A DNA stretch of 64,000 nucleotides from a bacterium. GTDB lineage: Bacteria; Bacillota; Bacilli; Lactobacillales; Streptococcaceae. The DNA lies in the NCBI GenBank assembly GCA_905221345.1, contig CAJNCW010000002.1, positions 248,001 through 312,000 on the forward strand, given 5' to 3'. A model generated the notes under the pieces. The model searched no databases. It was not told the DNA's origin and saw nothing but the letters and a program-made list of their open reading frames with translations. The position numbers and the translations under genes were made by a program. Shown in pieces: positions 39,814 to 50,076 of the stretch (positions are counted from its first letter, which is position 1; each line of letters begins with the position of its first letter).

Positions 39814-41781
39814 CTATTTGATGTGTTTTTCTAGCTCTTTTTGGTATTTGGCATTTGTTTCGATTTTTTCTTTCTGCCATTTCTTGAGAGCTTCTTCGTA
39901 TTCTTTTGTAGTTACGACATCATTTTGCAATTCCAAGCCCTTAAAGACAAATGGATCTCCCTTGATTCCAACTTGAGAGTATGCTTTTGTAAATGGTACA
40001 GTACGGCTAACCGTTGGAGAACCACCTGAAGAAGCAACTGGGATTAAGAGTGAGCTATCCGATACCCAAGCTTGAGCTTTAGCGTATTTTTCATAACGCT
40101 TATTGAGGTCGCTAGTTTCAGATGCAGCATCATCCAAGAGTTTCTTGTATTCGTCCAGACCAACTTGAGCCATCACTTCTGGATCTTTTCCGCGAGTGAT
40201 CCCCAAGTGTTTAAGGGCAGAACCCTTCTTAGCATCAAGGATGTTGAGGTAGGTAGCTGGGTCTTGATAGTCAGGTCCCCAACCAGTTCCATTCAAGTCA
40301 TAGTCTTTTTGGGATGGTACCTTGGCTTGAGACGTAATGCTCATTTTTTCATTATCTGTCATTTGAAGGACATCGACAATGACATTTTCAGTACCAAGTG
40401 TTGACTCGATAGACTGCTTGAGTGAGTTGGTTTGTTGAACGGCAATGACATCTGTTTGTTCAACCGGGATGTCCAAATGGATTGGGAAGGTAACCCCCTT
40501 GCCCTGCAATTCTTCCTTGGCTTTAGCAAAGGCTGCCTTAGCTTTTTCAGGACTGTAAATCGTATCCTTGCCATCTGTAAGGGCTACATCTTTCCACTGG
40601 TCTCCATAAGAAACGAGCTCTGCCTGAGCCAACTCCCCAAATGTCTTTTCACCTACTTGAACGTAGTCATGAGGCACTAGGCTATTACGGATAATTTTGT
40701 CCGCACCTTCTTCACCATTCAACTGGGCAGTGTAAGAATGACGGTCAAGGGCAAAGTTCAGCGCCTGACGGAAGTTCTTGTTGAGAAGAGCTTCTTTCGT
40801 TGAAGTTTTTTGAGCTTCGTCAGTCTTGGCTGTTTTATTGTAAGACTGGCGGTTTACGTTAACAGTTAGATAGTAGCTAGTCGCTTCTTGTGGACTGTAG
40901 ACAATCTTATCGCCGTACTCTTTTTTAGTTGACTCAAAGTTTGAGCTTGTTGGGAAGAGACGGGCTGTTGTATAAGCACCTTGTGTAAAGCTGCGAATCA
41001 AAGATTCTTGATCTGATCCATCGTAGAAGGTTAGTTTAATATTGTCAATCTTAACATTATCCTTATCCCAGTAATTTGGATTCTTTTCATATTCGATGAC
41101 TGATTTTGAAGTCAATGATTTCAAGAAATAAGGACCGTTATAAAGGATGCTTGATGGTGTTGGAGCACCGTAGTCGCCCCCTTTAGAATTCAAAAATTCT
41201 TCATTTACTGGGAGCATGGTTGCAGTTGTGACTTTAGAGTTCCAGAAACTTTCTGGTTTGTTGAGCGTGTATTCAACCGTATAATCATCAACAGCCTTAA
41301 CTCCTACGGTAGAGAAATCATTGCTTTCTCCACTGACATAAGCAGCCAAACCTTTGATAGAGTCTTGAAGGAGGGATAAGCCATCTGATTTACCGTCAGC
41401 TGCGTGTTTCAGACCCGTAACAAAGTCTTGAGCCTTGACTTCAGCGTATTCTTCTCCATCAGAAGTATACCATTTTACACCCTTACGAAGTTTGTAGGTA
41501 TAGGTCAAGCCATCTTTAGATACAGACCAGTCTTCCGCAAGTGATGGAATTAAGTTCCCATATTTATCATTTTCCAAAAGACCATCGACAACGTTTGCTA
41601 TAACGTCAGAAGTTGAGCTCTTGCTCGTCACACTGTAGTCCAAAGATGATGGATCCATAGCATAGACATAAGAGAATGTCTTGGGAGCATCAGCTTTCTT
41701 TTCGTTTTGCCCACAAGCAGTTAACAGAAGGGCTGCACTCAAGACAGCACCTGCTCCTAAGAGCCACTTTTTCGATTTCAT
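39814..41781 (-). CDS. Oligopeptide-binding lipoprotein, AliC/AliB-like
   Basis: A 655-residue lipoprotein from the ATG at 41781, which has AAGGAG 8 nt upstream; the longer frame has no signal peptide. N-terminus MKSKKWLLGAGAVLSAALLL, lipobox LLTACGQ. The SBP_bac_5 domain includes VVDGLLENDKYGNLIPSLAE and NFRQALNFALDRHSY; the end is KELEKHIK. It is the first gene after dexB, matching the position of aliC in non-encapsulated pneumococci. Own promoter with a CodY-like box, own terminator. Likely partner: the Ami/Opp permease encoded elsewhere. Confidence 0.9.
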   Translation of the reverse strand: MKSKKWLLGAGAVLSAALLLTACGQNEKKADAPKTFSYVYAMDPSSLDYSVTSKSSTSDVIANVVDGLLENDKYGNLIPSLAEDWSVSKDGLTYTYKLRKGVKWYTSDGEEYAEVKAQDFVTGLKHAADGKSDGLSLLQDSIKGLAAYVSGESNDFSTVGVKAVDDYTVEYTLNKPESFWNSKVTTATMLPVNEEFLNSKGGDYGAPTPSSILYNGPYFLKSLTSKSVIEYEKNPNYWDKDNVKIDNIKLTFYDGSDQESLIRSFTQGAYTTARLFPTSSNFESTKKEYGDKIVYSPQEATSYYLTVNVNRQSYNKTAKTDEAQKTSTKEALLNKNFRQALNFALDRHSYTAQLNGEEGADKIIRNSLVPHDYVQVGEKTFGELAQAELVSYGDQWKDVALTDGKDTIYSPEKAKAAFAKAKEELQGKGVTFPIHLDIPVEQTDVIAVQQTNSLKQSIESTLGTENVIVDVLQMTDNEKMSITSQAKVPSQKDYDLNGTGWGPDYQDPATYLNILDAKKGSALKHLGITRGKDPEVMAQVGLDEYKKLLDDAASETSDLNKRYEKYAKAQAWVSDSSLLIPVASSGGSPTVSRTVPFTKAYSQVGIKGDPFVFKGLELQNDVVTTKEYEEALKKWQKEKIETNAKYQKELEKHIK

Positions 41782-41812
41782 AAGTAATCTCCTTAAAGAT
41801 AGTGTTTTCACC

Positions 41813-41840
41813 ATTATACCCTATTTTTTCATAAAAGCAA
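41813..41840 (-). promoter_or_regulatory. Promoter of the aliC-like gene
   Basis: TTGCTT (41835-41840) and TATAAT (41813-41818), 16 bp apart on the minus strand. Confidence 0.65.
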
Positions 41841-41853
41841 GGACTTTCACCAG

Positions 41854-41868
41854 ATTTTTTAGAAAATT
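41854..41868 (-). promoter_or_regulatory. CodY-like box upstream of the aliC-like gene
   Basis: AATTTTCTAAAAAAT on the minus strand matches 13 of 15 consensus positions and lies just upstream of the -35, the same placement as at aliA. Confidence 0.45.
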
Positions 41869-41907
41869 CTAACAAATATTTTTTAAAGACTTTTCTACAC
41901 AATTTTT

Positions 41908-41942
41908 AGTAAAAAACCTCAAACTTCAAAAGCTTGAGGTTC
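41908..41942 (-). terminator. Terminator of dexB
   Basis: The minus strand AACCTCAA ... TTGAGGTTTTTTAC, immediately after the dexB stop. Confidence 0.8.
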
Positions 41943-41949
41943 TCTCATT

Positions 41950-43569
<1,620 letters not shown>

Positions 43570-43594
43570 TCATTATTTTAATAATCTATAGTCT

Positions 43595-43632
43595 ATGATA
43601 GCGCTTTTTTAAACTTAGTGCAAGCGTTTGCC
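43595..43632 (-). promoter_or_regulatory. dexB promoter with overlapping cre (CcpA) site
   Basis: TTGCAC (43618-43623) and TATCAT (43595-43600) are 17 bp apart. A cre-like palindrome, GGCAAACGCTTGCA (43619-43632, minus strand), overlaps the -35, consistent with carbon catabolite repression. Confidence 0.65.
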
Positions 43633-43712
43633 TAATCTTTTTGGTTTCTTTTTTACCTTTATAGTTTCCTAACTTCCGATTTTTTATTATAATGGAGGTC
43701 AGAGGTAAAAAA

Positions 43713-45197
43713 ATGAAAAAACAAGCTTTTAGTTCTGAACAATATTTGAATCTGCAACGCGACCACATTTTGGAGCGTATCAACCAATTTGACGGCAAGC
43801 TCTACTTGGAGTTTGGTGGCAAAATGTTGGAAGATTTCCACGCTGCTCGTGTCCTTCCTGGTTATGAGCCTGACAACAAAATCAAGCTCTTGCAAGAATT
43901 GAAAGAGCAGGTTGAGGTTGTGATTGCCATTAACGCAAGCAACATCGAGCATTCTAAAGCGCGTGGCGACCTAGGCATTTCTTATGACCAAGAAGTCCTC
44001 CGTTTGATTGACAAATTCAATGAATTGGGCATTTTTGTCGGTTCGGTTGTCATCACACAGTACGCTGGACAACCCGCTGCAGATGCCTTCCGAAATCAAC
44101 TTGAGAAAAACGGAATTGATTCTTATCTTCATTATCCAATCAAAGGATATCCGACTGATATGGATCACATCATTTCTCCTGAAGGTATGGGGAAAAATGA
44201 CTACATCAAAACCAGTCGCAAGTTAATCGTCGTAACGGCTCCTGGACCTGGTTCTGGAAAATTGGCAACCTGTGTGTCCAATATGTACCATGACCAAATC
44301 AACGGTATCAAGTCTGGCTACGCTAAATTTGAAACCTTCCCAGTTTGGAATCTACCCCTTCATCATCCAGTCAACTTGGCTTATGAGGCTGCCACAGCAG
44401 ACCTTGACGATGTCAACATGATTGACCCTTTCCATCTCCAAACCTACGGAGAAACCACTGTCAATTACAACCGTGATATTGAAATCTTCCCAGTACTCAA
44501 ACGTATGTTGGAACGCATTCTCGGTGAATCTCCATACGCTTCACCAACAGACATGGGTGTCAACATGGTTGGCTTCGCTATTACAGATAATGAGGCTGCT
44601 ATCGAAGCTTCTAAGCAAGAAATCATCCGCCGCTACTATCAAACAGTCCTTGATTTCAAAGCTGAAAAAGTCGGAGAAACTGCTGTCAAGAAGATTGAAC
44701 TTCTCATGAACGACCTCGGTATCACACCTGCAGACCGTAAGGTTGCTGTTGCTGCACGCCAAAAAGCAGAAGAAACTGGTGGTCCTGCCCTAGCTCTTGA
44801 ATTGCCAAACGGGGAAATCGTAACTGGTAAAAACTCTGAGCTCTTTGGTCCTACAGCTGCTGCCTTGATCAATGCCATCAAGAAATCAGCTGACATCGCT
44901 AAAGAAGTGAAACTAATCGAGCCTGAAGTTGTCAAACCAATTCAAGGCCTTAAGATTAATCATCTAGGCAGCCGCAATCCTCGCCTCCACTCAAATGAAA
45001 TTTTGATTGCACTTGCAATCACGGCTATGGAAAACCCTGATGCTGCGCGCGCAATGAAGGAACTTGGTAACCTCAAAGGAAGCGAAGCTCACTCAACCAT
45101 CATCTTGACCGATGAAGACAAGAATGTCCTTCGCAAACTAGGTATCAACGTAACCTTTGACCCATTCTACCAATATGATCGCTTGTATCGGAAGTAA
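43713..45197 (+). CDS. DUF1846 family protein
   Basis: A 494-residue conserved protein of unknown function, taken from the ATG at 43713 ([17 protein letters not shown]). The frame's first ATG at 43692 overlaps the GGAGGT ribosome site and is rejected. Visible is a nucleotide-binding-like segment, [20 protein letters not shown] (about 168-187), and conserved tracts [20 protein letters not shown] and [14 protein letters not shown]. Structural studies of DUF1846 suggest a multi-domain, possibly aminopeptidase- or nucleotide-related fold, but activity is not established. TATAAT lies at 43688-43693. Divergent from dexB, as in pneumococcus. Confidence 0.85.
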   Translation: MKKQAFSSEQYLNLQRDHILERINQFDGKLYLEFGGKMLEDFHAARVLPGYEPDNKIKLLQELKEQVEVVIAINASNIEHSKARGDLGISYDQEVLRLIDKFNELGIFVGSVVITQYAGQPAADAFRNQLEKNGIDSYLHYPIKGYPTDMDHIISPEGMGKNDYIKTSRKLIVVTAPGPGSGKLATCVSNMYHDQINGIKSGYAKFETFPVWNLPLHHPVNLAYEAATADLDDVNMIDPFHLQTYGETTVNYNRDIEIFPVLKRMLERILGESPYASPTDMGVNMVGFAITDNEAAIEASKQEIIRRYYQTVLDFKAEKVGETAVKKIELLMNDLGITPADRKVAVAARQKAEETGGPALALELPNGEIVTGKNSELFGPTAAALINAIKKSADIAKEVKLIEPEVVKPIQGLKINHLGSRNPRLHSNEILIALAITAMENPDAARAMKELGNLKGSEAHSTIILTDEDKNVLRKLGINVTFDPFYQYDRLYRK

Positions 45198-45257
45198 ATA
45201 AACGAGGCTGGATAAAACTCAATTTGGGTAAAAATCCAGTAAATCTTTACATGATAA

Positions 45258-45315
45258 AAGATAAAACGCATAATATCAAGGCTTTTGAACACTTGATATT
45301 ATGCGTTTTTATGAT
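45258..45315. terminator. Bidirectional terminator between DUF1846 and the sensor kinase gene
   Basis: A perfect 18-bp inverted repeat (AAAACGCATAATATCAAG, 45263-45280, and its complement at 45292-45309) with an 11-nt loop and T-rich tails on both strands, between convergent genes. Confidence 0.85.
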
Positions 45316-45329
45316 TTTTTCATCCTCAT

Positions 45330-46361
45330 TTATTTCAATGAAATTGCCAACTCAACACAGGCTCCTCCTTGGTCTGGATTGAGCAGGGTCAGACGGCCAC
45401 CGTGCAAGAGAGCGACCTGCTTAGAAAAGGCTAAGCCGATACCATGATGGGGATTAGCTGAATTGCGGCTTTGGTCACTCTGGTAAAAGAGCTGTTCCGC
45501 TCCCAGCAGCATCTCCTTTGAAAATGCAGGGCCGTTGTTCCAGATAGCAAAAACCAACTGGTCCTGCTGCACTGATACCATCAGCTTCACTTCCTTTTGA
45601 TCCGGGTCAGCATGTTCAAGCGCATTCAGTAAGATATTGAGTAAAGCCCGTTTGAGATAGTCCAAATGAACTGACAAAATCAGACTAAGATCACAATCTT
45701 CTTGGAGATAAAAACGATAGCTTTCCTGTTTGCTGAACAGTGCCCAGTCGTCCTGTAGATCAGCCAAAAAGTCCCCTAAGGAAAGCTGACTGAACTGATT
45801 AGCATCAATCTGAAAAGTCTTAGCGTAATCAATCAAAGAGCCACAATACTCTTCCATCTTGTGACTGGCCTGCAAAATCTCAACAGCATAGTCTGCCTGT
45901 GGATAGCCCAACTGCGCCAATTCCAAGAGCTCAGCATTCCCCTTAATCACAGTTAGGGGCGTTTTCAAATCGTGCGATGTCGCTGATAACTGTAAAATCA
46001 ACTCCTGATTATGCTGCTGCTCTTTTTCTAGAAGACGAGCATTTTCTTGGTGGCTGCTCCGTAAATCGCTATAGACTTCGAGCATTTCCTCAATCCGAAA
46101 AAGCTGGCTTTGATTTTCTTCCAAAAGCTTCTCGCTCTTTAGCATTTTTATTTCGCTGTCGATTTTTCGGAGTAATTTCAAAATATGATAAAAAGTAATC
46201 AGCAGCAAGCTGCCTGCCCAGAAGAACAAGGTGAAAAGGACGTAATCACTTCCTTGCGTAAATTCATAGCCGATAAGCACAAAAATCAAAACATGAAAAA
46301 ATACGATTTTTAAACTGGTTGTCCAGACTAGGCTTTTGAAATTTCGGGTTCTAATTGCCAT
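45330..46361 (-). CDS. Intramembrane-sensing histidine kinase
   Basis: A 343-residue kinase with two membrane helices (about 15-33 and 40-62) and an outside loop of only about 8 residues, typical of kinases that sense through a partner transporter or within the membrane. The DHp domain has SATSHDLKTPLTVIKG with H130. The ATPase domain has NILLNALEHAD, then NPHHGIGLAFSKQVALLHGG. The start overlaps the regulator gene by 34 nt. With the ABC genes upstream it resembles bacteriocin/lantibiotic immunity modules (LanRK-FEG) or antimicrobial-peptide sensors. No precursor peptide gene was found nearby. Confidence 0.87.
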   Translation of the reverse strand: MAIRTRNFKSLVWTTSLKIVFFHVLIFVLIGYEFTQGSDYVLFTLFFWAGSLLLITFYHILKLLRKIDSEIKMLKSEKLLEENQSQLFRIEEMLEVYSDLRSSHQENARLLEKEQQHNQELILQLSATSHDLKTPLTVIKGNAELLELAQLGYPQADYAVEILQASHKMEEYCGSLIDYAKTFQIDANQFSQLSLGDFLADLQDDWALFSKQESYRFYLQEDCDLSLILSVHLDYLKRALLNILLNALEHADPDQKEVKLMVSVQQDQLVFAIWNNGPAFSKEMLLGAEQLFYQSDQSRNSANPHHGIGLAFSKQVALLHGGRLTLLNPDQGGACVELAISLK

Positions 46362-47026
46362 CTATAGCCTACTCCTCTCACTGTTACGATTGCTTGTAGC
46401 CCTTCTTGTTTGCATTTTTGACGAATCTGATATACATACTCTGAGATGGAGCGAAGCTGTGTTTCTGAGCTTTCTGGGTAAAGCAAGGTATGCAGGCGTT
46501 CAGCTGAAAAGGTCTGCTTGGGATTGCTAGCTAGTAAATGCAGCAACTTAAACTCTCGCTCTGAAAATTTCAAGACTTTACCAAAATAGGCAACTTCATA
46601 GCGCTCTGGATAAAATTGACAAGAAGCAATTTCAGAATATCGCTCCTCCCGTCTTTCCTCCCGCCGAAGATGAGCTCTGACACGCGCCAGCAATTCTTTG
46701 GTCCCAAAAGGCTTGACAATATAGTCATCTGCTCCGCGAAAGAGCCCTTCCACCTTGTCCGCCTCTAACTCCTTAGCTGTCAGAAAGATAATTGGACACG
46801 AAAGATGAGGACGAATGTAGGAACACAGCTCAAAACCATTAACAGGCTCCATCATCACATCTAGCAGAATCAAATCATATCCAACAAAATGTGTCAGCTC
46901 TAGCTCTTCTATCCGATCAAGCGTCGTCACATCATAAGCATCGAGCTCTAGGACGTTTTTCACCAGCTTCAAAATGCTCCGGTCGTCATCAACTACCAAA
47001 ATACGATACTGTCTCATATTTTCCAT
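46328..47026 (-). CDS. OmpR-type response regulator
   Basis: A 232-residue regulator. The receiver has D13-D15 and phospho-acceptor D56 (LILLDVMMEPVNG), with Lys in DDYIVKPFG. The winged-helix DNA-binding domain (about 135-225) has LKFSEREFKLLHLLASNPKQ and ISEYVYQIRQKCKQ, closest in style to lantibiotic and SaeR-type regulators. It probably activates the adjacent ABC operon through the tandem repeats at 49301-49319. TGCTATAAT just before the ATG could be an internal promoter. The gene follows the second permease gene by 12 nt, so all five genes may be one operon. Confidence 0.9.
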   Translation of the reverse strand: MENMRQYRILVVDDDRSILKLVKNVLELDAYDVTTLDRIEELELTHFVGYDLILLDVMMEPVNGFELCSYIRPHLSCPIIFLTAKELEADKVEGLFRGADDYIVKPFGTKELLARVRAHLRREERREERYSEIASCQFYPERYEVAYFGKVLKFSEREFKLLHLLASNPKQTFSAERLHTLLYPESSETQLRSISEYVYQIRQKCKQEGLQAIVTVRGVGYRWQLEPEISKA

Positions 47027-47038
47027 TATAGCATACCT

Positions 47039-47761
47039 CTAGCGAACATCTCGTTTCAAGGTTAAGAATATAGCAGAGCTCCAAACCAAAGCTAACCATA
47101 ACAGCTGTATCCCCAGCCCTGATAGGTCTAGTGAATGCTGAAGCCTTTCATACTCAAAAAGATTTAGCGTAGCCAGATCGGGCAGGTATTTTGCTTCCTT
47201 GATAAAAGTTGCCAATAAACGACTTAGACCAATCAAGAGAGGAAAGAGCACCGACACCGGCACAACCCAAGATTGAAATAGCAAAGCGAGGCCGGCAGTT
47301 AAAAAAGCAAGAAAAATATTGCTAAGAAGACCAAAAGAGCTGTAATAGAGGAATTTCCCCAGTAAGGACCAGCTAAAGTCCAGGTCAAATCGAGCCAGCA
47401 TAACAAGGAAACAGCTGCTTATAATGATACTATAGAGAACCAAGAGCAGCAAGAACAGAAAAAGGATTTTCCCAGCCAACCAAGCCCTTCTATTTGATAC
47501 GGTTAGAAAATTCGTTCGCATCCCAGACTTGACAAACTCCTGAGCAAAATAGAGGGAAGTAAAGATGACGATGACAGGCTGCGCCAGATAGAGAGCATGC
47601 AAAGCCTCGCTCAGAGCCTTCGTCTGGCCAACTGCTGTCTGACTATAGTCAAGATTCATTAGAAAAAATGGAACAGCTACCAGAGCCACCAAGGCTGCAC
47701 CAAGAGCGAGATAGTAAGAACGGAACTTAATCCATTCACTTCTAAGCAGAGCTTTTATCAT
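47039..47761 (-). CDS. ABC-2 type transporter permease (second permease)
   Basis: A 240-residue membrane protein with about six helices. It starts MIKALLRSEWIKFRSYYLAL, a common opening of bacteriocin-immunity permeases (LanE/LanG, MutE/MutG type). TNFLTVSNRRAWLAGKILFL lies after the second helix. Its ATG overlaps the stop of the previous permease gene. It forms a transporter with that permease and the upstream ATPase. Substrate unknown. Confidence 0.85.
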   Translation of the reverse strand: MIKALLRSEWIKFRSYYLALGAALVALVAVPFFLMNLDYSQTAVGQTKALSEALHALYLAQPVIVIFTSLYFAQEFVKSGMRTNFLTVSNRRAWLAGKILFLFLLLLVLYSIIISSCFLVMLARFDLDFSWSLLGKFLYYSSFGLLSNIFLAFLTAGLALLFQSWVVPVSVLFPLLIGLSRLLATFIKEAKYLPDLATLNLFEYERLQHSLDLSGLGIQLLWLALVWSSAIFLTLKRDVR

Positions 47762-48549
47762 CAGTATCGCCCTCCTAAATCAGTCTTCAAAAAGCGCAGA
47801 GAGGCCATGACGCCGATGACTAGTATCCATGCGCCAAGTATTAACAGCCCTTGCAAGGGATTGTTAGCATATTGGGAAGTTGGCGTTGCAGCAAACAACT
47901 CTCCTGCTGGCTGTGGCAGATAAGCTCCCCAACTCGTGTGAGCTGCCAGGTAGTTTCCCAGATTATAGATCTGTGGTACGAGAAAAAGCAGAGGAACCAG
48001 CATGGTCCGAGCCAATAAACCTAACAAAAATGAAAGGATTCCCGATAGAGTTAGAGATAAGGTTTTCCACAAAATCAAACTCCAAGCTGCCTGATTGAGC
48101 AGAATCGGATCAAGCCCTTCCCTTCCTAAAGCCAGATGCATGACCATATAACTAAAGTAAATCGATAAAAAGCTAGTGACAAGAGAAAAACACGTGAAGG
48201 TCATGAGTTTCCCCACAAGCAACTTCAGGCGGTTATTACAGGTCAAAAGGCTGGTTCTCAAGCTATGAGACTGAAATTCCATAGCTCCCAGAATTCCAGC
48301 TAAGATGACCAAAACCATGCCTGCCATAGAGGCACCATTGAGGCCTAGATATTCCAGTGGGTCAATGGCTTCTGCGAGGCCGGGAACAGTCTCAGGTGTG
48401 GCATCCAAGCCGACAGATAAATACTGTCGACCTTCCAGCCAGGATACGGCAGGCACCAAGAGCAGCATGAATGCCATACTCACTCTGAAAGCCTTGGTTG
48501 AGCGGATTTTCAACCATTCTGAATGCAATAAGGACATCGTTTCTTTCAT
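47761..48549 (-). CDS. ABC-2 type transporter permease (first permease)
   Basis: A 262-residue protein with about six helices and the same opening style (SLLHSEWLKIRSTKAFRVSM). A long outside segment after the first helix (about 38-70) contains DATPETVPGLAEAIDPLEYL. SLRTSLLTCNNRLKLLVGKL parallels the TNFLTVSNRR stretch in the sister permease, so the two are probably paralogous. It begins one base after the ATPase stop. Confidence 0.85.
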   Translation of the reverse strand: MKETMSLLHSEWLKIRSTKAFRVSMAFMLLLVPAVSWLEGRQYLSVGLDATPETVPGLAEAIDPLEYLGLNGASMAGMVLVILAGILGAMEFQSHSLRTSLLTCNNRLKLLVGKLMTFTCFSLVTSFLSIYFSYMVMHLALGREGLDPILLNQAAWSLILWKTLSLTLSGILSFLLGLLARTMLVPLLFLVPQIYNLGNYLAAHTSWGAYLPQPAGELFAATPTSQYANNPLQGLLILGAWILVIGVMASLRFLKTDLGGRY

Positions 48550-48550
48550 C

Positions 48551-49258
48551 TTATACCTCCTCTGTCAAATCAAAGAAGAGATCTTCTAGACTGTCTGAAT
48601 CTTGCAGCACCTCTTCCAATCGTCCCTGCTCAATAATTCGCCCATGATGAATCAAGACGACATCATCTGTCACCATTTGCACCTCTGATAGGATATGAGA
48701 AGATAGAAGTACCGTTTTCCCTAAATCAGCCTGCTGACGGATGAACTTTCTAAACCATTTGATCCCACTTGGATCCAGTCCATTAGTCGGCTCATCTAAT
48801 ATGAGAAACTGAGGATCACCCAGCAAAGCTGCTGCCAGACCCAGCCGCTGACCTTCCCCCAGAGACAGGCTTGATAAGAGGTCCTTCCTCTTATGAGCAA
48901 TTCCAGTCATCTCCAAAACCTCATCGATCCGAGACTTGGGAATAGCATTACTCGCCGCAATAATTCGCAGGTGGTCATAGACCTTTCGATTTGGCAGACC
49001 GCCAATGCCATCAAAGGCTGCACCTACCGTTCTGAGCGGATAAGTCATTGACTGATAGGTTTGTCCATCAAAAGTCGCAGTACCAGACGTCGCCCGATCT
49101 AACCCCAAGAGAATCCTCAAGGTCGAACTTTTCCCTGCACCATTTGGACCCAGAAAAGCTGTAATCCGACCACTTCTAGCTGTAAAAGAAATATCTTTTA
49201 AAATCTGCTTGCTGCCATGCTTCTTGCAGACCCCTTCTATTTTCACCATATGTTCCAT
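48551..49258 (-). CDS. ABC transporter ATP-binding protein (bacteriocin-immunity/export type)
   Basis: A 235-residue ATPase from the ATG at 49258, which has AAAGGAG 6 nt upstream. The longer frame to 49297 includes the promoter -10 and is rejected. Walker A is LGPNGAGKSS, the signature is LSSLSLGEGQRLGLA, and Walker B is FLILDEPTNGLD. LanF-like proteins often have an E-loop in place of the Q-loop; here the segment after Walker A reads GQTYQSMTYPLRTVG and the Q-loop is not clear. First gene of the ABC-two-component module. Confidence 0.88.
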   Translation of the reverse strand: MEHMVKIEGVCKKHGSKQILKDISFTARSGRITAFLGPNGAGKSSTLRILLGLDRATSGTATFDGQTYQSMTYPLRTVGAAFDGIGGLPNRKVYDHLRIIAASNAIPKSRIDEVLEMTGIAHKRKDLLSSLSLGEGQRLGLAAALLGDPQFLILDEPTNGLDPSGIKWFRKFIRQQADLGKTVLLSSHILSEVQMVTDDVVLIHHGRIIEQGRLEEVLQDSDSLEDLFFDLTEEV

Positions 49259-49287
49259 ACTGAACTCCTTTATCTTTATTTCCTCCA

Positions 49288-49319
49288 GTATATCCAATCT
49301 AGTTCAGAATTAGTTCAGA
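49288..49319 (-). promoter_or_regulatory. Putative response-regulator operator and promoter of the ABC/two-component operon
   Basis: Two direct copies of TCTGAACT (minus strand; 49301-49308 and 49312-49319) are 11 bp apart, one helical turn, the spacing used by OmpR-family dimers. They cover the -35 region of a TATACT -10 (49288-49293), whose own -35 is poor. This fits activation by the regulator encoded in the same module. Confidence 0.55.
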
Positions 49320-49497
49320 GATTAAGCAGAAATTCTAAAAGTTGATCCCACCTTTCAAAAGTCACTCTAGCTTCATTAGAAAGAACTCAGTTTTTCTTTT
49401 CCTTTATCTTTATAATCCTGAGGGTTTTGTATGGAGACTTTGTTATAACGTTAGTCTCAAAAAGTCATTTATCAAACTTCATCAAGAGCACCCTTTA

Positions 49498-49506
49498 TGA
49501 TATAAT
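49498..49506 (+). promoter_or_regulatory. Extended -10 promoter of luxS
   Basis: TGATATAAT with extended TGn and perfect -10, 27 nt before the luxS start. The -35 is weak. Confidence 0.6.
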
Positions 49507-49533
49507 GAAAGAAGCAAATTGAAAGGATTTACC

Positions 49534-50016
49534 ATGTCAAAAGAAGTTATTGTTGAAAGTTTTGAACTTGACCACACCATTGTTAAAGCACCCTATGTTC
49601 GCTTGATTGGGGAAGAAACGGGCCCAAAGGGAGATGTTATCTCCAACTTTGATATTCGCTTGGTACAACCAAATGAAGACTCTATCCCTACCGCTGGCCT
49701 TCACACTATCGAGCACCTCTTGGCCAAACTCATCCGTACCCGCATTGACGGCATGATTGACTGTTCGCCATTTGGTTGCCGTACTGGTTTCCATATGATT
49801 ATGTGGGGACGTCACACCAGCGCTGAGATTGCAGCTGTTATCAAGGATTCGCTCAAGGAAATCGCTGAAACCACTACTTGGGAAGATGTCCCTGGAACAA
49901 CCATCGAATCTTGCGGAAATTACAAAGACCACAGCCTCTTTTCTGCTAAAGAATGGGCGAAACTCATCTTGGAACAAGGAATCTCAGATGATGCCTTTGA
50001 ACGCCATGTCATCTAA
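49534..50016 (+). CDS. luxS: S-ribosylhomocysteine lyase LuxS
   Basis: A 160-residue metalloenzyme from the ATG at 49534 (GAAAGGA 7 nt upstream; the earlier ATG at 49519 overlaps the ribosome site). It cleaves S-ribosylhomocysteine to homocysteine and the autoinducer-2 precursor. The metal-binding HTIEH lies in [13 protein letters not shown]. The catalytic Cys is in [15 protein letters not shown], and the third ligand region is [10 protein letters not shown]. Monocistronic, and convergent with clpL across a shared terminator. Confidence 0.98.
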   Translation: MSKEVIVESFELDHTIVKAPYVRLIGEETGPKGDVISNFDIRLVQPNEDSIPTAGLHTIEHLLAKLIRTRIDGMIDCSPFGCRTGFHMIMWGRHTSAEIAAVIKDSLKEIAETTTWEDVPGTTIESCGNYKDHSLFSAKEWAKLILEQGISDDAFERHVI

Positions 50017-50023
50017 ACACAAA

Positions 50024-50060
50024 AAGGAACCAGCTTTTTAGTTAGTTCCTTCTTTTTTTA
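50024..50060. terminator. Bidirectional terminator between luxS and clpL
   Basis: AAGGAAC ... GTTCCTT with T-runs on both sides (CTTTTTTT on plus, TTTTTGTG on minus). Confidence 0.8.
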
Positions 50061-50076
50061 TTCTCAAAATCTTGAG

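Noticed and set aside
48551..50016. A bacteriocin precursor gene near the sensor/ABC module
   Set aside because: The spacers around the module (45198-45329, 49320-49533) show no short ORF with a double-glycine or lantibiotic leader, so none is claimed.
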